A stretch of 64,000 nt of DNA. Origin: Thermanaerothrix sp034436175. GTDB lineage: Bacteria > Chloroflexota > Anaerolineae > Anaerolineales > Anaerolineaceae. The notes beneath the pieces are model-generated. The model searched no databases. It had not been told where the DNA came from and saw only the letters and a program-made list of their open reading frames with translations. Positions 49,663 through 58,649 of this stretch are shown here, piece by piece. Location: assembly GCA_964427505.1 (NCBI GenBank), contig CAYRUO010000008.1:1-64000 (forward strand), in the 5' to 3' direction. The translations under genes and the position numbers were made by a program. Positions within the stretch are counted from its first letter, which is position 1. The number at the start of each line of letters is the position of its first letter.

Positions 49663-51738
49663 TCAATCCGCCTTTTGGGCTTGGAGTTCTTTCTGCCGCG
49701 CTGCTACGATTTCCTGTTGAATGTGAGGTGGCACCATTTCGTAGTTGTAGAATTCCATTGTGAAGAAGCCACGGCCACCGGTCAGGGAGCGCAGTTGCGT
49801 GGTGTAGCGCAACATCTCGGCCAAGGGCACGAGCGCGGTGATGACCGAACGCCCTCGCTCGGTGTTCATCCCCAAAACGCGGGCACGGCGGGAGTTGAGA
49901 TCTCCCAGGACATCGCCCATGTTGGCTTCGGGGACGATGATCTCGACTTTCATGATCGGTTCGTAGAGCACCGGGCCGGCGTCTTTGAAGGCAAGTTTGA
50001 AGGCCTCGCGACCGGCAATTTCGAAAGCGATGGGTTTGGAATCCACCGGGTGCTCTTTCCCATCGTAAACCGCAACTTTGATGCCCCGGATGGGATAACC
50101 GGCTAGAACGCCTTCCTTCATCACACTTTGGATGCCCTTTTGAATGGAGGGGGCAAAGGACGAAGAAATGGCACCGCCGAAGACTTCCCAGACGAACTCC
50201 AATTCCTGATCCGGTGTCAGCGGTTCGATGCGCAGGTGAACCTCGCCGAACTGACCGGCACCGCCGGTTTGCTTCTTGTGGCGGTACATGGCGCTGGCTT
50301 TCTTGGTGATGGCTTCAAGATAAGGCACCTTGGGCTCGCTGATGACTAAACCAACCTGGAATTTAGTCTCTGCCCGCCGTACAGCAACTTCAATGTGCTG
50401 GTCGCCCATGCCCTGGAGAATAGTTTGGTTGGTGGCAGGTTCCATGTGCCAGGATAGGGTCATGTCCTCTTCGCACAGGCGGGTCAAGGTTGGGGTAATT
50501 TTCGCCGAATCGGCCTGGGTCTTAGGCGCAATGGCGACCTGGTAAAGGGCCTTCGGGTACTCAGGAATAGGCAGGGTCAAGGGATGTGCCTTATCGCAGA
50601 GGGTGTTGCCGGTGACCGTTTCGGAGAGTTTGGGCACGACGCCGATATCCCCGCAGTGGAGGGTCTTAACCGGGAAGAGTTCCTTGCCCCGCGGAACGCT
50701 GAGGGTGCCCAGGCGTTCTTCAACCCCTTTGCTCTGATTCCAGACGCGTGTGTCAGAGGCGAGGAAGCCGGAATAGATGCGGAAGAAGGTCTGGCGCCCA
50801 ACGAAGGGATCTGCCGTGGTTTTCCACACATAAACGGCCAGCGGGCCGCTATCGGAGGCGGGTAATTCTTCCTCACCATCCTTGCCAATCGCCCGGGCCG
50901 GGGGTACTTCTGCCGGTGAGGGCAGTAAGTTGACGATAGCGTCTAACAGCGGTGCAATACCAATCTCGGCGGTAGCGGCAGTGACAAAGACCGGGTAAGC
51001 CGTATGATTGCGGAGCGCACCTCGCAGGCCGCGCACAATTTCTTCATCGGTCAGGGAACCGCTTTCAAGGTATTTCTCGAGCAGTTCATCATCACCTTCG
51101 GCGGCGGCTTCCACCAAAGCCACGCGGGCTTCTTCAGCCGCCGCACGGTATTCGGCGGGAATCTCCACCGACGTTTTCCCTTCGCCTTTATAGGCTTTCA
51201 TGGTAATCAGGTCAATGACCCCTTGGAAGTTTTGTTTTTCGCCCCACGGCAGTTGCACCGGCACTAAGCGAACCTCGGAGAATTCTTGAATAGACGCCAG
51301 CGCCTTCTGAAAGTTGGCATTCTCGCGATCCATTTTGTTGATAACGACAAAGCGAGGCAACTTAAACTGGTTGCAATAATTCCAGGCAATTTCGGTGCCG
51401 ACCTCTACGCCTGAGACGGAATCAATGAGTACCAATGCACTATCGGCCACCCGCAGGGCCGAGATGACCTCCCCGATAAAGTCGGTGTAACCCGGGGTGT
51501 CCAAAAAATTGATTTTGACATCACGATACTCAATGGGAATAACCGAGGTGTACAGCGAGATGCCACGACGTATCTCTTCCTCATCAAAGTCGGAGACGGT
51601 ACTGCCATCCTCAACCCGTCCCATTCGAGTGGTGGCGCCGGTAAAGTGCAAGAAGGCTTCGGTCAGCATGGTTTTACCGGCGCTACTGTGAGAGACCAAG
51701 GCAACATTTCGAATAAACTCAGTGGTATACTCTTTCAT
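49663..51738 (-). CDS. Elongation factor G paralogue (EF-G2-like)
   Basis: A 691-residue translational GTPase. The domain order of EF-G is kept: G domain with DTPGYTDFIGEV (G3) and NKMD (G4), then domains II-V. The P-loop reads SHSSAGKTML where classical EF-G has AHIDAGKTT, and the switch regions are diverged, so this is a second, non-canonical EF-G of the type found beside normal FusA in many bacteria. It is not next to the str operon (rpsL, rpsG, tuf). The role of such paralogues is not settled; rescue or ribosome recycling are proposals. Confidence 0.88.
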   Translation of the reverse strand: MKEYTTEFIRNVALVSHSSAGKTMLTEAFLHFTGATTRMGRVEDGSTVSDFDEEEIRRGISLYTSVIPIEYRDVKINFLDTPGYTDFIGEVISALRVADSALVLIDSVSGVEVGTEIAWNYCNQFKLPRFVVINKMDRENANFQKALASIQEFSEVRLVPVQLPWGEKQNFQGVIDLITMKAYKGEGKTSVEIPAEYRAAAEEARVALVEAAAEGDDELLEKYLESGSLTDEEIVRGLRGALRNHTAYPVFVTAATAEIGIAPLLDAIVNLLPSPAEVPPARAIGKDGEEELPASDSGPLAVYVWKTTADPFVGRQTFFRIYSGFLASDTRVWNQSKGVEERLGTLSVPRGKELFPVKTLHCGDIGVVPKLSETVTGNTLCDKAHPLTLPIPEYPKALYQVAIAPKTQADSAKITPTLTRLCEEDMTLSWHMEPATNQTILQGMGDQHIEVAVRRAETKFQVGLVISEPKVPYLEAITKKASAMYRHKKQTGGAGQFGEVHLRIEPLTPDQELEFVWEVFGGAISSSFAPSIQKGIQSVMKEGVLAGYPIRGIKVAVYDGKEHPVDSKPIAFEIAGREAFKLAFKDAGPVLYEPIMKVEIIVPEANMGDVLGDLNSRRARVLGMNTERGRSVITALVPLAEMLRYTTQLRSLTGGRGFFTMEFYNYEMVPPHIQQEIVAARQKELQAQKAD

Positions 51739-51819
51739 GCGCTCAACCCTTCTTATCCTAGAATCACAGCCTTGTTATTTTAAGGCCTCTCGACGTTCTT
51801 GTCAAAAAGGAATTCTCAT

Positions 51820-52425
51820 TTGCCGGTTCTGCGGGGAATAAACCAACTGAGGCGGCGGCTATACCTGGAATGGCGATACCTGAGGCGCCCGCCCTGGGAT
51901 ACCGGTATCTCACCCCCCGAGTTGATAGATTTTATTACTTCCCATCCACCCGGCCGGGCGCTAGATATTGGATGTGGCAGTGGAACCAATATGTTGACTC
52001 TGGCGCGTGCCGGCTGGGAGGTTCATGGGGTGGATCTATCCTGCTTGGCCATTTGGCGGGCTAAGCGTAAATTACGTGCTCATGGCGTTTCGGCCAATCT
52101 GTATTTAGGGGATGTGCTTAATTTGCCCCTTCCTGAGGCGTCGTTTGATTTGATCCTGGATATCGGTTGTTATCATCAGTTGGGCTCCTTCGAACGGCAC
52201 AGATATCGTGAGCAAGTGCGAACCTGGCTCGCCGCGGAGGGATACTTTTTGTGGTACGCCCATTTGCGCCAAACGGTTGGAAGACGGAAAACCCATGGGA
52301 TAGATGACGAGGACATTAATGCATGGGAATCTGTTTTGCATCTGATCTGGCGCAAAGACACCTGGGAGGGTAACCAAAGGCCGGCAGTGTGGTTCCTTTT
52401 TCAGAAAAGGTCAAGGGATACCTAA
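51820..52425 (+). CDS. SAM-dependent methyltransferase (class I)
   Basis: A 201-residue Rossmann methyltransferase. Motif I is ALDIGCGSGTNMLTLARAGW, followed by an acidic motif II end (GVDLS) and a motif IV-like FDLILDIGCYHQ. The substrate is unknown; the family includes thiopurine and small-molecule methyltransferases. I chose the TTG at 51820 because AAAAGGA lies eight bases upstream; TTG 51799 is a longer alternative. It is convergent and overlaps the GNAT gene by 15 bases. Confidence 0.82.
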   Translation: MPVLRGINQLRRRLYLEWRYLRRPPWDTGISPPELIDFITSHPPGRALDIGCGSGTNMLTLARAGWEVHGVDLSCLAIWRAKRKLRAHGVSANLYLGDVLNLPLPEASFDLILDIGCYHQLGSFERHRYREQVRTWLAAEGYFLWYAHLRQTVGRRKTHGIDDEDINAWESVLHLIWRKDTWEGNQRPAVWFLFQKRSRDT

Positions 52426-52956
52426 CCATTTTTGCATCCGCCAGGCCGGCTCTTCTACGACGCGCCGTTGCCCTTCGTGATCGAGATACGACCAACATCC
52501 CGGGTCGTAACCCACTACGACAAAACCCAGTCGTTCGTAGAGCCTTCTCGCCGCCGTGTTCTCAATGGCCACGTTTAAGGTGAGCCAGGTATAACCCCGT
52601 TGTCTCAGGTCATTAATAATTGTGGTGAGCATAAAAGTACCCAGGCCGGCATTGCGATAGGCGGGTTTGACGCGAAAACCATAAAGGTAAGCACGGTGCT
52701 CCCCATCGGCCAATTCTGGGCGGGAACTGGCCAATTGGATAAAGGCTTGCCCGATGATGCCGGCTGTTTCATGGTCGGCCACCCAGAGCAGAGCTTGTCC
52801 TTTCAGGCTGGCCAGGTAAGCCTCACGGTAAACGTGTCGAAAATGGGTATAAGCGCCATCCCATTCTAGGGCTGGTAAATCATCTTCACGTAGAAAGCGC
52901 AAACGGACGTGTGTTAACCAGTCGCGAGTGAGAGTGGAAACAGTAGTTGGGTCCAT
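52411..52956 (-). CDS. GNAT-family N-acetyltransferase
   Basis: A 181-residue acetyltransferase. The acetyl-CoA-binding stretch RVKPAYRNAGLGTFMLTTII matches the R-x-x-G-x-G/A motif, followed by LNVAIENTAARRLYERLGF, typical of GNAT enzymes. The acceptor is unknown. Its ATG overlaps the stop codon of the upstream nucleotidyltransferase gene (TAATG), so it is translationally coupled to it; possible targets include tRNA-related or ribosomal substrates. Confidence 0.85.
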   Translation of the reverse strand: MDPTTVSTLTRDWLTHVRLRFLREDDLPALEWDGAYTHFRHVYREAYLASLKGQALLWVADHETAGIIGQAFIQLASSRPELADGEHRAYLYGFRVKPAYRNAGLGTFMLTTIINDLRQRGYTWLTLNVAIENTAARRLYERLGFVVVGYDPGCWSYLDHEGQRRVVEEPAWRMQKWLGIP

Positions 52957-55613
52957 TATGGCGTTCTTGAAGCGAGAAGTTGCTCCAATAAGGCGCGTTC
53001 CTGATCCGCAGAATGCACCTGCCCATCTAGCCATGCGGCGCGTAGTGTCCACAAGATACGGCGGTAGGTTGGGCCGGGGGGAAGGCCCATTTTACGTAAG
53101 GTGTGGCCATCGGTTACAGGGAGAATATGACGCCATTGGGTAGCATAGGTACAAAGGACGTTGGCGATTTCAGTGCCATAGTGTAATTGGTAAAGCGCAT
53201 AAATCACCGGCAGGGGGACGCCATCCAAGCGTGCTACAACCTGACTGGGCGTGAGGTCGGGTAAGTTTTTTAGATCGGGGATCAGGTTGGCGCCGATCCT
53301 CAGACCTTCTCGTAGGTGGTGTGGCAGGCGCAAGCGTTGTGCGATGCCGGCGCTCTTTTCGGCTGGTAGAGATAGAAACCATACCAGGTAGGCCAGTGCA
53401 CGGCGAATCGGAGTGCCGCCCCAACTTTCAGGGAGATCCCAGGCCGGTTCAAGGGGCTCTTTAAGCACCTTGTGCATGGGCTCGGCGAGGTGGGGTTCCC
53501 AATGCAAATCGGGATGAATCGCCGTGAGCAGTTGGAGGTCTTCCAGGCGCTTTAGGGCCGGTAAGGGATCCTCTTCGGCCAAGATCAGGTCTAATTCATG
53601 ACGCAGGCGATCTCCGGAGACCTGGCGGAGCAGATCACGCGCCTCGTGCATCAGTTGCAAGGTGCGTTCTTCAATTTGAAATCCAAAGCGCTGTTCGAAG
53701 CGCACAGCACGCAACATGCGTGTGGGGTCGTCCACAAACGAAAGCGAGTGTAAGACGCGGATCAATCCTCGTTGGAGGTCGGCATACCCGCCCCAATAGT
53801 CATAAAGATCTCCATAATGCCGTCCATCAAGGCGTAGCGCCAGAGTGTTTATCGTAAAATCACGGCGATGAAGGTCGAGTTTAATGCTGCTGCGCTCGAC
53901 GGTGGGTAAAGCGGTAGGGTAGTCATAAAACTCGGTGCGCGCGCTGATTAAGTCCAGAAATTCCGGCAATTCGTTCGCGTTGGATTCATCCAGGTGCAGT
54001 GCGTTCTTCAAGAGCGAGGCGCGAATCTCGGCAATATGCCACTTGGCAGTACCAAAGCGGCTGTGGCTGGTAACACGCCCACCGAATTCACGCTCCAAAG
54101 CCCGCGCCAGGGCAATTGCATCTCCCTCGACAACAATATCGAAGTCCTGGCTGGGGCGATTGAGTAACAGGTCGCGCACAAAGCCCCCGACCACGTAAAC
54201 GGGCAGGCGGCGCTGATGAGCACGTTGGGCGACCAATTTGAGCAGAGCCAATCGTGCCGGGGGGAGGGCGGCTTCGAGGCGGTCGGCAAAATTCTGGCGC
54301 GAAGGCGCGGCAAGATGGTTGCGCCCCAGTGCTTTTAGTAAATCCGTACGGGTGACGATCCCAATGACGGTGTGAGTTTCTGGATCTACAACCGGGATTT
54401 GCCCCCAACCGGTCTCGGCCATTAGGCGTTGCACAACCTCGAGCGGATCCTGGGGATGTACTACTACTTCGCCGGCTTCCATCAGGCTGGAGGCGGGGAG
54501 GTTGAGCCGGTGGGCAAGGGCGCGATCTACTGCGCGGCGGGTCAGAAGTCCGATCACCTTCCCTTCTTTGACAACCGGATAGCCCTCATAGCCATAACGT
54601 TGCATCAGTTGAGCGGCTTCTTGAGCAGAGGTTTCAGGGGAGAGCACCATAGGGCGCGGCGACATGATCTGTTCAACGGTAATCGCCGGCTCAACCAATT
54701 GAGGTAGCGCGTCCAGCAGCCGTTGATAGATGGTTTCGAGGGCTTCATCATTACCTGTTTCCAGGTCAGAGGGCCGAATCAGTGCGGCGGCGGCACGTTC
54801 GTGCCCTCCGCCCCCAAAAAGACTGGCAATTTTGGCGACGTTGATGCGGTCGGTTGTGGATCGCGCAACCAGGCGGATGCCTTCGGCGGTTTTCACCAGT
54901 AAGAACAAACCGTCAGGATCTAGCAAATCGCGTAATTTATGCGCAATGCTGGAGACTTCTTCTACCAGTCCGGTTGCCTCTCCCTTGGCGATAACAATCG
55001 TCTGGCCGTTAATCTCATGCGTTTCGGCATTGGCCAAAAGGCGGTGGTAGACTTCACGCTGATCGTCGGAAAGGGGCGGGTTGAGAAACTGATTGGCAAG
55101 ATGCAGGCTGGCGCCTTGCTCCAATAAATAGGCGACGGCTTGAGCGTCACGTGCGGTGGTGCTGTTGTAGGTGAGTGATCCGGTATCTTCATAAATGCCG
55201 AGGAGCAAAAGAGTGGCCAAATGGGCATTGAGGGGCTCCAAGCGTTCGCGCAGGGCCTCGACGAGCAGGGTCGTGCAGGCTCCCACGCGCTCGATAGTCA
55301 CCTGCCACTCGGGAGGGAGGTCGGGGCGGGGTTGATGGTGATCAATGACGCGCACGCGGGTGGTTTTCCCCATTCCCTTGAGAGTAACCAGCGATTGGGT
55401 GTCCACCAGTGTAACGCATTCAATGGGCTCGTTGGGCAAATCCCGCACTTCGTGAAACGGAAGTTCACTGCCGTAAAGATTCAAGTAAGCCCGAACGTTG
55501 CGGTTGAGGCGGCGCGGCAAAACAGGGAGCGCTCGCTCATCCAACAATGAGGCGCCGAGCAGGGCGGCTATGGCGTCAAAATCGGCTTGTTCGTGCGTTA
55601 AAATGACGTGCAC
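52956..55613 (-). CDS. DHH-CBS-CBS-tRNA nucleotidyltransferase fusion
   Basis: An 885-residue multidomain protein. Residues about 1-310 are a DHH/DHHA1 phosphoesterase (HEQADFDA, VDTQ, IDHH, with GGGGHERAAAA). Two CBS domains follow (about 315-430), then a class II polymerase-beta-type nucleotidyltransferase (GGFVRDLLLNRPSQDFDIVVEGD). This layout is known in bacteria whose CCA tail is made by separate A-adding and CC-adding enzymes, and the tRNAs at 7524 and 19299 do not encode CCA. GTG start at 55613; a TACAAT box lies six bases upstream, so it may be leaderless. Confidence 0.9.
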   Translation of the reverse strand: MHVILTHEQADFDAIAALLGASLLDERALPVLPRRLNRNVRAYLNLYGSELPFHEVRDLPNEPIECVTLVDTQSLVTLKGMGKTTRVRVIDHHQPRPDLPPEWQVTIERVGACTTLLVEALRERLEPLNAHLATLLLLGIYEDTGSLTYNSTTARDAQAVAYLLEQGASLHLANQFLNPPLSDDQREVYHRLLANAETHEINGQTIVIAKGEATGLVEEVSSIAHKLRDLLDPDGLFLLVKTAEGIRLVARSTTDRINVAKIASLFGGGGHERAAAALIRPSDLETGNDEALETIYQRLLDALPQLVEPAITVEQIMSPRPMVLSPETSAQEAAQLMQRYGYEGYPVVKEGKVIGLLTRRAVDRALAHRLNLPASSLMEAGEVVVHPQDPLEVVQRLMAETGWGQIPVVDPETHTVIGIVTRTDLLKALGRNHLAAPSRQNFADRLEAALPPARLALLKLVAQRAHQRRLPVYVVGGFVRDLLLNRPSQDFDIVVEGDAIALARALEREFGGRVTSHSRFGTAKWHIAEIRASLLKNALHLDESNANELPEFLDLISARTEFYDYPTALPTVERSSIKLDLHRRDFTINTLALRLDGRHYGDLYDYWGGYADLQRGLIRVLHSLSFVDDPTRMLRAVRFEQRFGFQIEERTLQLMHEARDLLRQVSGDRLRHELDLILAEEDPLPALKRLEDLQLLTAIHPDLHWEPHLAEPMHKVLKEPLEPAWDLPESWGGTPIRRALAYLVWFLSLPAEKSAGIAQRLRLPHHLREGLRIGANLIPDLKNLPDLTPSQVVARLDGVPLPVIYALYQLHYGTEIANVLCTYATQWRHILPVTDGHTLRKMGLPPGPTYRRILWTLRAAWLDGQVHSADQERALLEQLLASRTP

Positions 55614-55694
55614 GGCTTAATTGTAACATCTGCGGTAGAATTAAAACCCGGATAAACTGGCTCTGATTTAAGGTTGAGCGCTATGGAGGGTAGT

Positions 55695-56849
55695 ATGTTA
55701 CCCGAGTTGACTCAAGAGGAAGTGCTACGCTATTCGCGTCATCTGGTTATCCCCGAAGTTGGCATGGAAGGCCAGCGCAAACTGAAAGCGGCTTCGGTGC
55801 TCATTGTGGGGACGGGAGGACTGGGCTCACCAATTGCTTTGTACCTGGCTGCGGCAGGGGTGGGGCATATTGGACTCGTGGATTATGATGTCGTGGATGA
55901 GTCGAACTTGCAGCGCCAGATTGCCCATGGCACGGATCGTCTGGGCATGCTCAAAGTAGAATCGGCACGCAAGCGCCTTTTGGAACTCAATCCGTTCATC
56001 CAGGTGGACGTTTATAACGAGGTTTTTTCGGCGGAAAATGCAGAAACTATTGCGTCCGGGTATGAGATTTTGGTGGATGGAACAGATAACTTTCCCACCC
56101 GCTATCTAATAAACGACCTGGCTGTTCTTACCGGTCGTCCTTATGTGTATGGTTCGGTTTTTCGTTTTGAGGGGCAAGTGAGCGTTTTTGATGCCCGGCA
56201 CGGCCCGTGTTACCGGTGCTTGTTCCCCGAACCACCCCCTCCGGAGAGCGTGCCCTCTTGTGCCGATGCCGGCGTGTTTGGGGTTTTGCCCGGGACAATC
56301 GGAACCTTGCAGGCCACGGAAGTCATTAAACTCATTCTGGGAGTGGGTCAGCCTCTGATCGGCAAACTGCTTCTCTACGATGCCCTGGATATGTCGTTTG
56401 AGATCATTACATTGCGCAAAAGTCCACAGTGCAAGGTATGTGGTGAACATCCTGAAATTACGCATCTCATTGACTATGAGGCTTTCTGCGGTGTGCCGGC
56501 GCGCCCGCATCCTCAGGCCGAAGTGGGAGAAGGGTTTGATCTTTCCCCCGAGGAACTGGCCTGGCGCCTGCAAAGCGGTGATTCGCCGGTGTTGATAGAT
56601 GTGCGTCACCCGGTTGAAAGCCAGATTGCGGCCTTGCCGGGCGCACTGCAGATCCCGCTGGAGAAACTGCCTGCAAAATTGCAAGAGTTAAATCCTCATG
56701 CGGAGTATGTGCTGTTCTGCCGGACCGGCGTGCGTTCGGCACGCGCGCTCAAAATCATGCGTATGGCCGGCTTTCAGCATGTGAAACACCTAAAAGGTGG
56801 GCTGAACGCGTGGGCAGAACGCGTTGATCCTAAGATGTTGCGATATTAA
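55695..56849 (+). CDS. moeB: MoeB/ThiF-type adenylyltransferase with rhodanese domain
   Basis: A 384-residue E1-like enzyme. The N-terminal domain has the nucleotide loop VGTGGLGSPIALYLAAAG, the RQIAHGTD region, and two zinc-binding Cys pairs (CYRC and CKVC). The C-terminal rhodanese domain (about 275-384) has an intact active-site loop FCRTGVRSARA. Such MoeZ-like proteins activate the C-terminus of small sulfur carriers for molybdopterin, thiamine or cysteine synthesis. The ATG at 55695 follows GGAGG by five bases. The partner carrier protein is not in the window. Confidence 0.92.
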   Translation: MLPELTQEEVLRYSRHLVIPEVGMEGQRKLKAASVLIVGTGGLGSPIALYLAAAGVGHIGLVDYDVVDESNLQRQIAHGTDRLGMLKVESARKRLLELNPFIQVDVYNEVFSAENAETIASGYEILVDGTDNFPTRYLINDLAVLTGRPYVYGSVFRFEGQVSVFDARHGPCYRCLFPEPPPPESVPSCADAGVFGVLPGTIGTLQATEVIKLILGVGQPLIGKLLLYDALDMSFEIITLRKSPQCKVCGEHPEITHLIDYEAFCGVPARPHPQAEVGEGFDLSPEELAWRLQSGDSPVLIDVRHPVESQIAALPGALQIPLEKLPAKLQELNPHAEYVLFCRTGVRSARALKIMRMAGFQHVKHLKGGLNAWAERVDPKMLRY

Positions 56850-56894
56850 GTTGAACGGCACCAGTATTAGTGGTAGAGAAAGGGGCAGGTGTTG

Positions 56895-57785
56895 ATGATG
56901 GACGAATTGGTTACCAAACCCACTTTATTGGCGGTATTAGCTCATCCCGATGATGAGTCCTTTGGAGTCGGTGGCACCCTGGCATATTACGCTCGCCGGG
57001 GTGTGGATGTCTATCTGATCTGTGCCACACGAGGTGAAGCCGGGGACGTGGATGAAGAATATCTACAAGGCTATCACTCGATTGCCGAACGTCGCGAGGC
57101 CGAATTGCGTTGCGCGGCGGGAAAGTTGGGCTTGGCGGGGGTTTATTTTCTGGATTATCGCGATTCGGGCATGCCCGGCAGTGCCGACAATCATCATCCT
57201 CAGGCGTTGATGAATGCGCCACTTGAAGACGTGGCGCGCAAAATTATCGTGTATATTCGCCGCTTGCGCCCACAAGTTGTGATCACCTTTGATCCCATTG
57301 GGGGTTACCGTCATCCGGATCATATTGTCATTCACCAAGCCACCGTGCGGGCGTTTGAATCGGCAGCGCAACCCAATCCATTGCTCGATGCTCAGGGTTT
57401 ACCCCCCTATCAACCGGCAAAACTATATTTTCACACCATCCCGCGCGCATTTCTGCGCCTGAGCGTCCGCCTCATGCGGTTGACCGGACGCGATCCTCAT
57501 CGGGCTGGGCGGAACGGGGATATTGATCTGGCCGCCATTGCGGCGGTAGAGTTCCCCACCGATGCGGTCGTAGACTATCACGAGGTGGCAGCGATTCGTG
57601 AAGAAGCCGCGGCGTGTCATGCCAGCCAAGGTGGCGGTGGTTTGACCGGCGGTTGGCTGGGTCGTGTTTTCCGGCGCTGGATGGCGCGTGATACGTTTAT
57701 GCGCGCCTATCCGTTGCCGGTAAATGGACACGTCGAACGCGATCTCTTCGCGGGGATTGCCGACTTGCCTCCCCTACAGCGTTAA
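56895..57785 (+). CDS. PIG-L family deacetylase
   Basis: A 296-residue zinc-dependent N-deacetylase. The family motif AHPDDESFGVGGTL carries the first zinc ligands and PDHIVIH holds the later one. It belongs to the LmbE/PIG-L group that includes GlcNAc-phosphatidylinositol, mycothiol (MshB) and bacillithiol (BshB) deacetylases and Mca amidases. The substrate is not known. No thiol-synthesis gene is adjacent. The start is one of two adjacent ATGs after GGGGCAGGTG. Confidence 0.88.
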   Translation: MMDELVTKPTLLAVLAHPDDESFGVGGTLAYYARRGVDVYLICATRGEAGDVDEEYLQGYHSIAERREAELRCAAGKLGLAGVYFLDYRDSGMPGSADNHHPQALMNAPLEDVARKIIVYIRRLRPQVVITFDPIGGYRHPDHIVIHQATVRAFESAAQPNPLLDAQGLPPYQPAKLYFHTIPRAFLRLSVRLMRLTGRDPHRAGRNGDIDLAAIAAVEFPTDAVVDYHEVAAIREEAAACHASQGGGGLTGGWLGRVFRRWMARDTFMRAYPLPVNGHVERDLFAGIADLPPLQR

Positions 57786-57800
57786 TTTCTACCTATCACT

Positions 57801-58649
57801 CTAGGTCTGGATGACGAGCAGACGCGGTAAACCGGCAAGATCAGGACGGACTTCGATCCGGGCGCGAGGAAAGAGACGCCGAGCCAGCGCAGGTAGAACC
57901 TCTGCTTGGGAAGCATCTATTTCGACGAGCAGTAGACCCCCTGCGCTTATGCAGTAAGGCGCCTGTTCCAGCAATCGCTGAATGAGATTGAGCCCCTTGG
58001 GACCGCCGTCGAGCGCCTCGAGGGGTTCATAGTCAGTCACCCTCAGCGTGGGTAGGCGTGAGGTGGGAATATAGGGCAGGTTGGCGCAAATCAGATCAAA
58101 CGAGGTGTCCACCGGGTTGAGCAAATCTGCCTGAACCAAGTAAACCCGGTTCATCAACCCAAAGTGGCGCACGTTTTCTTGGGCCACCTGGAGTGCAGCG
58201 CGGGAACGGTCTAGTGCCAGAACCTTAAGGTTTGAGATATGATAGGCCAGGCTGATCGCAATGCAGCCTGAGCCAGTACCGACGTCAGTGGCTGCCCGCC
58301 GTGAAGGATTTTCGCGCAGCCAGGCCAGAGCATATTCGACCAGCACTTCAGTTTCAGGACGAGGGATAAGCACGGCCGGGGTAACCTTTATAGGTAAGCC
58401 GTAGAACTCTTGCCGGCCCAGCACATACGGCAGGGGTTCGCCTTGCTCGAGTCGCCTTAAGAGGCGTGCTAACGATTCAAGAGCGCTTTCGTTGAGAGGT
58501 TGCTCGGGATGTGCAAGTAGGTAAGCGCGCGATACTCCAAGGACATGCGCCAGCAGGGCTTGGGCTTCGATGGATGGGGTCTCAGTAATCGGGCGAAGGG
58601 TTTGGGTAGCCCGGTTAAGCCACTCAGCGATGGTTATTGTCGTCGTCAT
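57801..58649 (-). CDS. prmC: Peptide chain release factor N5-glutamine methyltransferase PrmC
   Basis: A 282-residue methyltransferase that modifies the GGQ glutamine of release factors. It has an N-terminal helical domain, the AdoMet loop ATDVGTGSGCIAISLA and the region LIPRPETEVLVE typical of PrmC. The catalytic motif reads NLPYIP, where most homologues have NPPY, so the second residue is changed. The start (ATG 58649) lies inside the prfA gene, 26 bases before its stop, so the two genes are coupled. Confidence 0.93.
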   Translation of the reverse strand: MTTTITIAEWLNRATQTLRPITETPSIEAQALLAHVLGVSRAYLLAHPEQPLNESALESLARLLRRLEQGEPLPYVLGRQEFYGLPIKVTPAVLIPRPETEVLVEYALAWLRENPSRRAATDVGTGSGCIAISLAYHISNLKVLALDRSRAALQVAQENVRHFGLMNRVYLVQADLLNPVDTSFDLICANLPYIPTSRLPTLRVTDYEPLEALDGGPKGLNLIQRLLEQAPYCISAGGLLLVEIDASQAEVLPALARRLFPRARIEVRPDLAGLPRLLVIQT

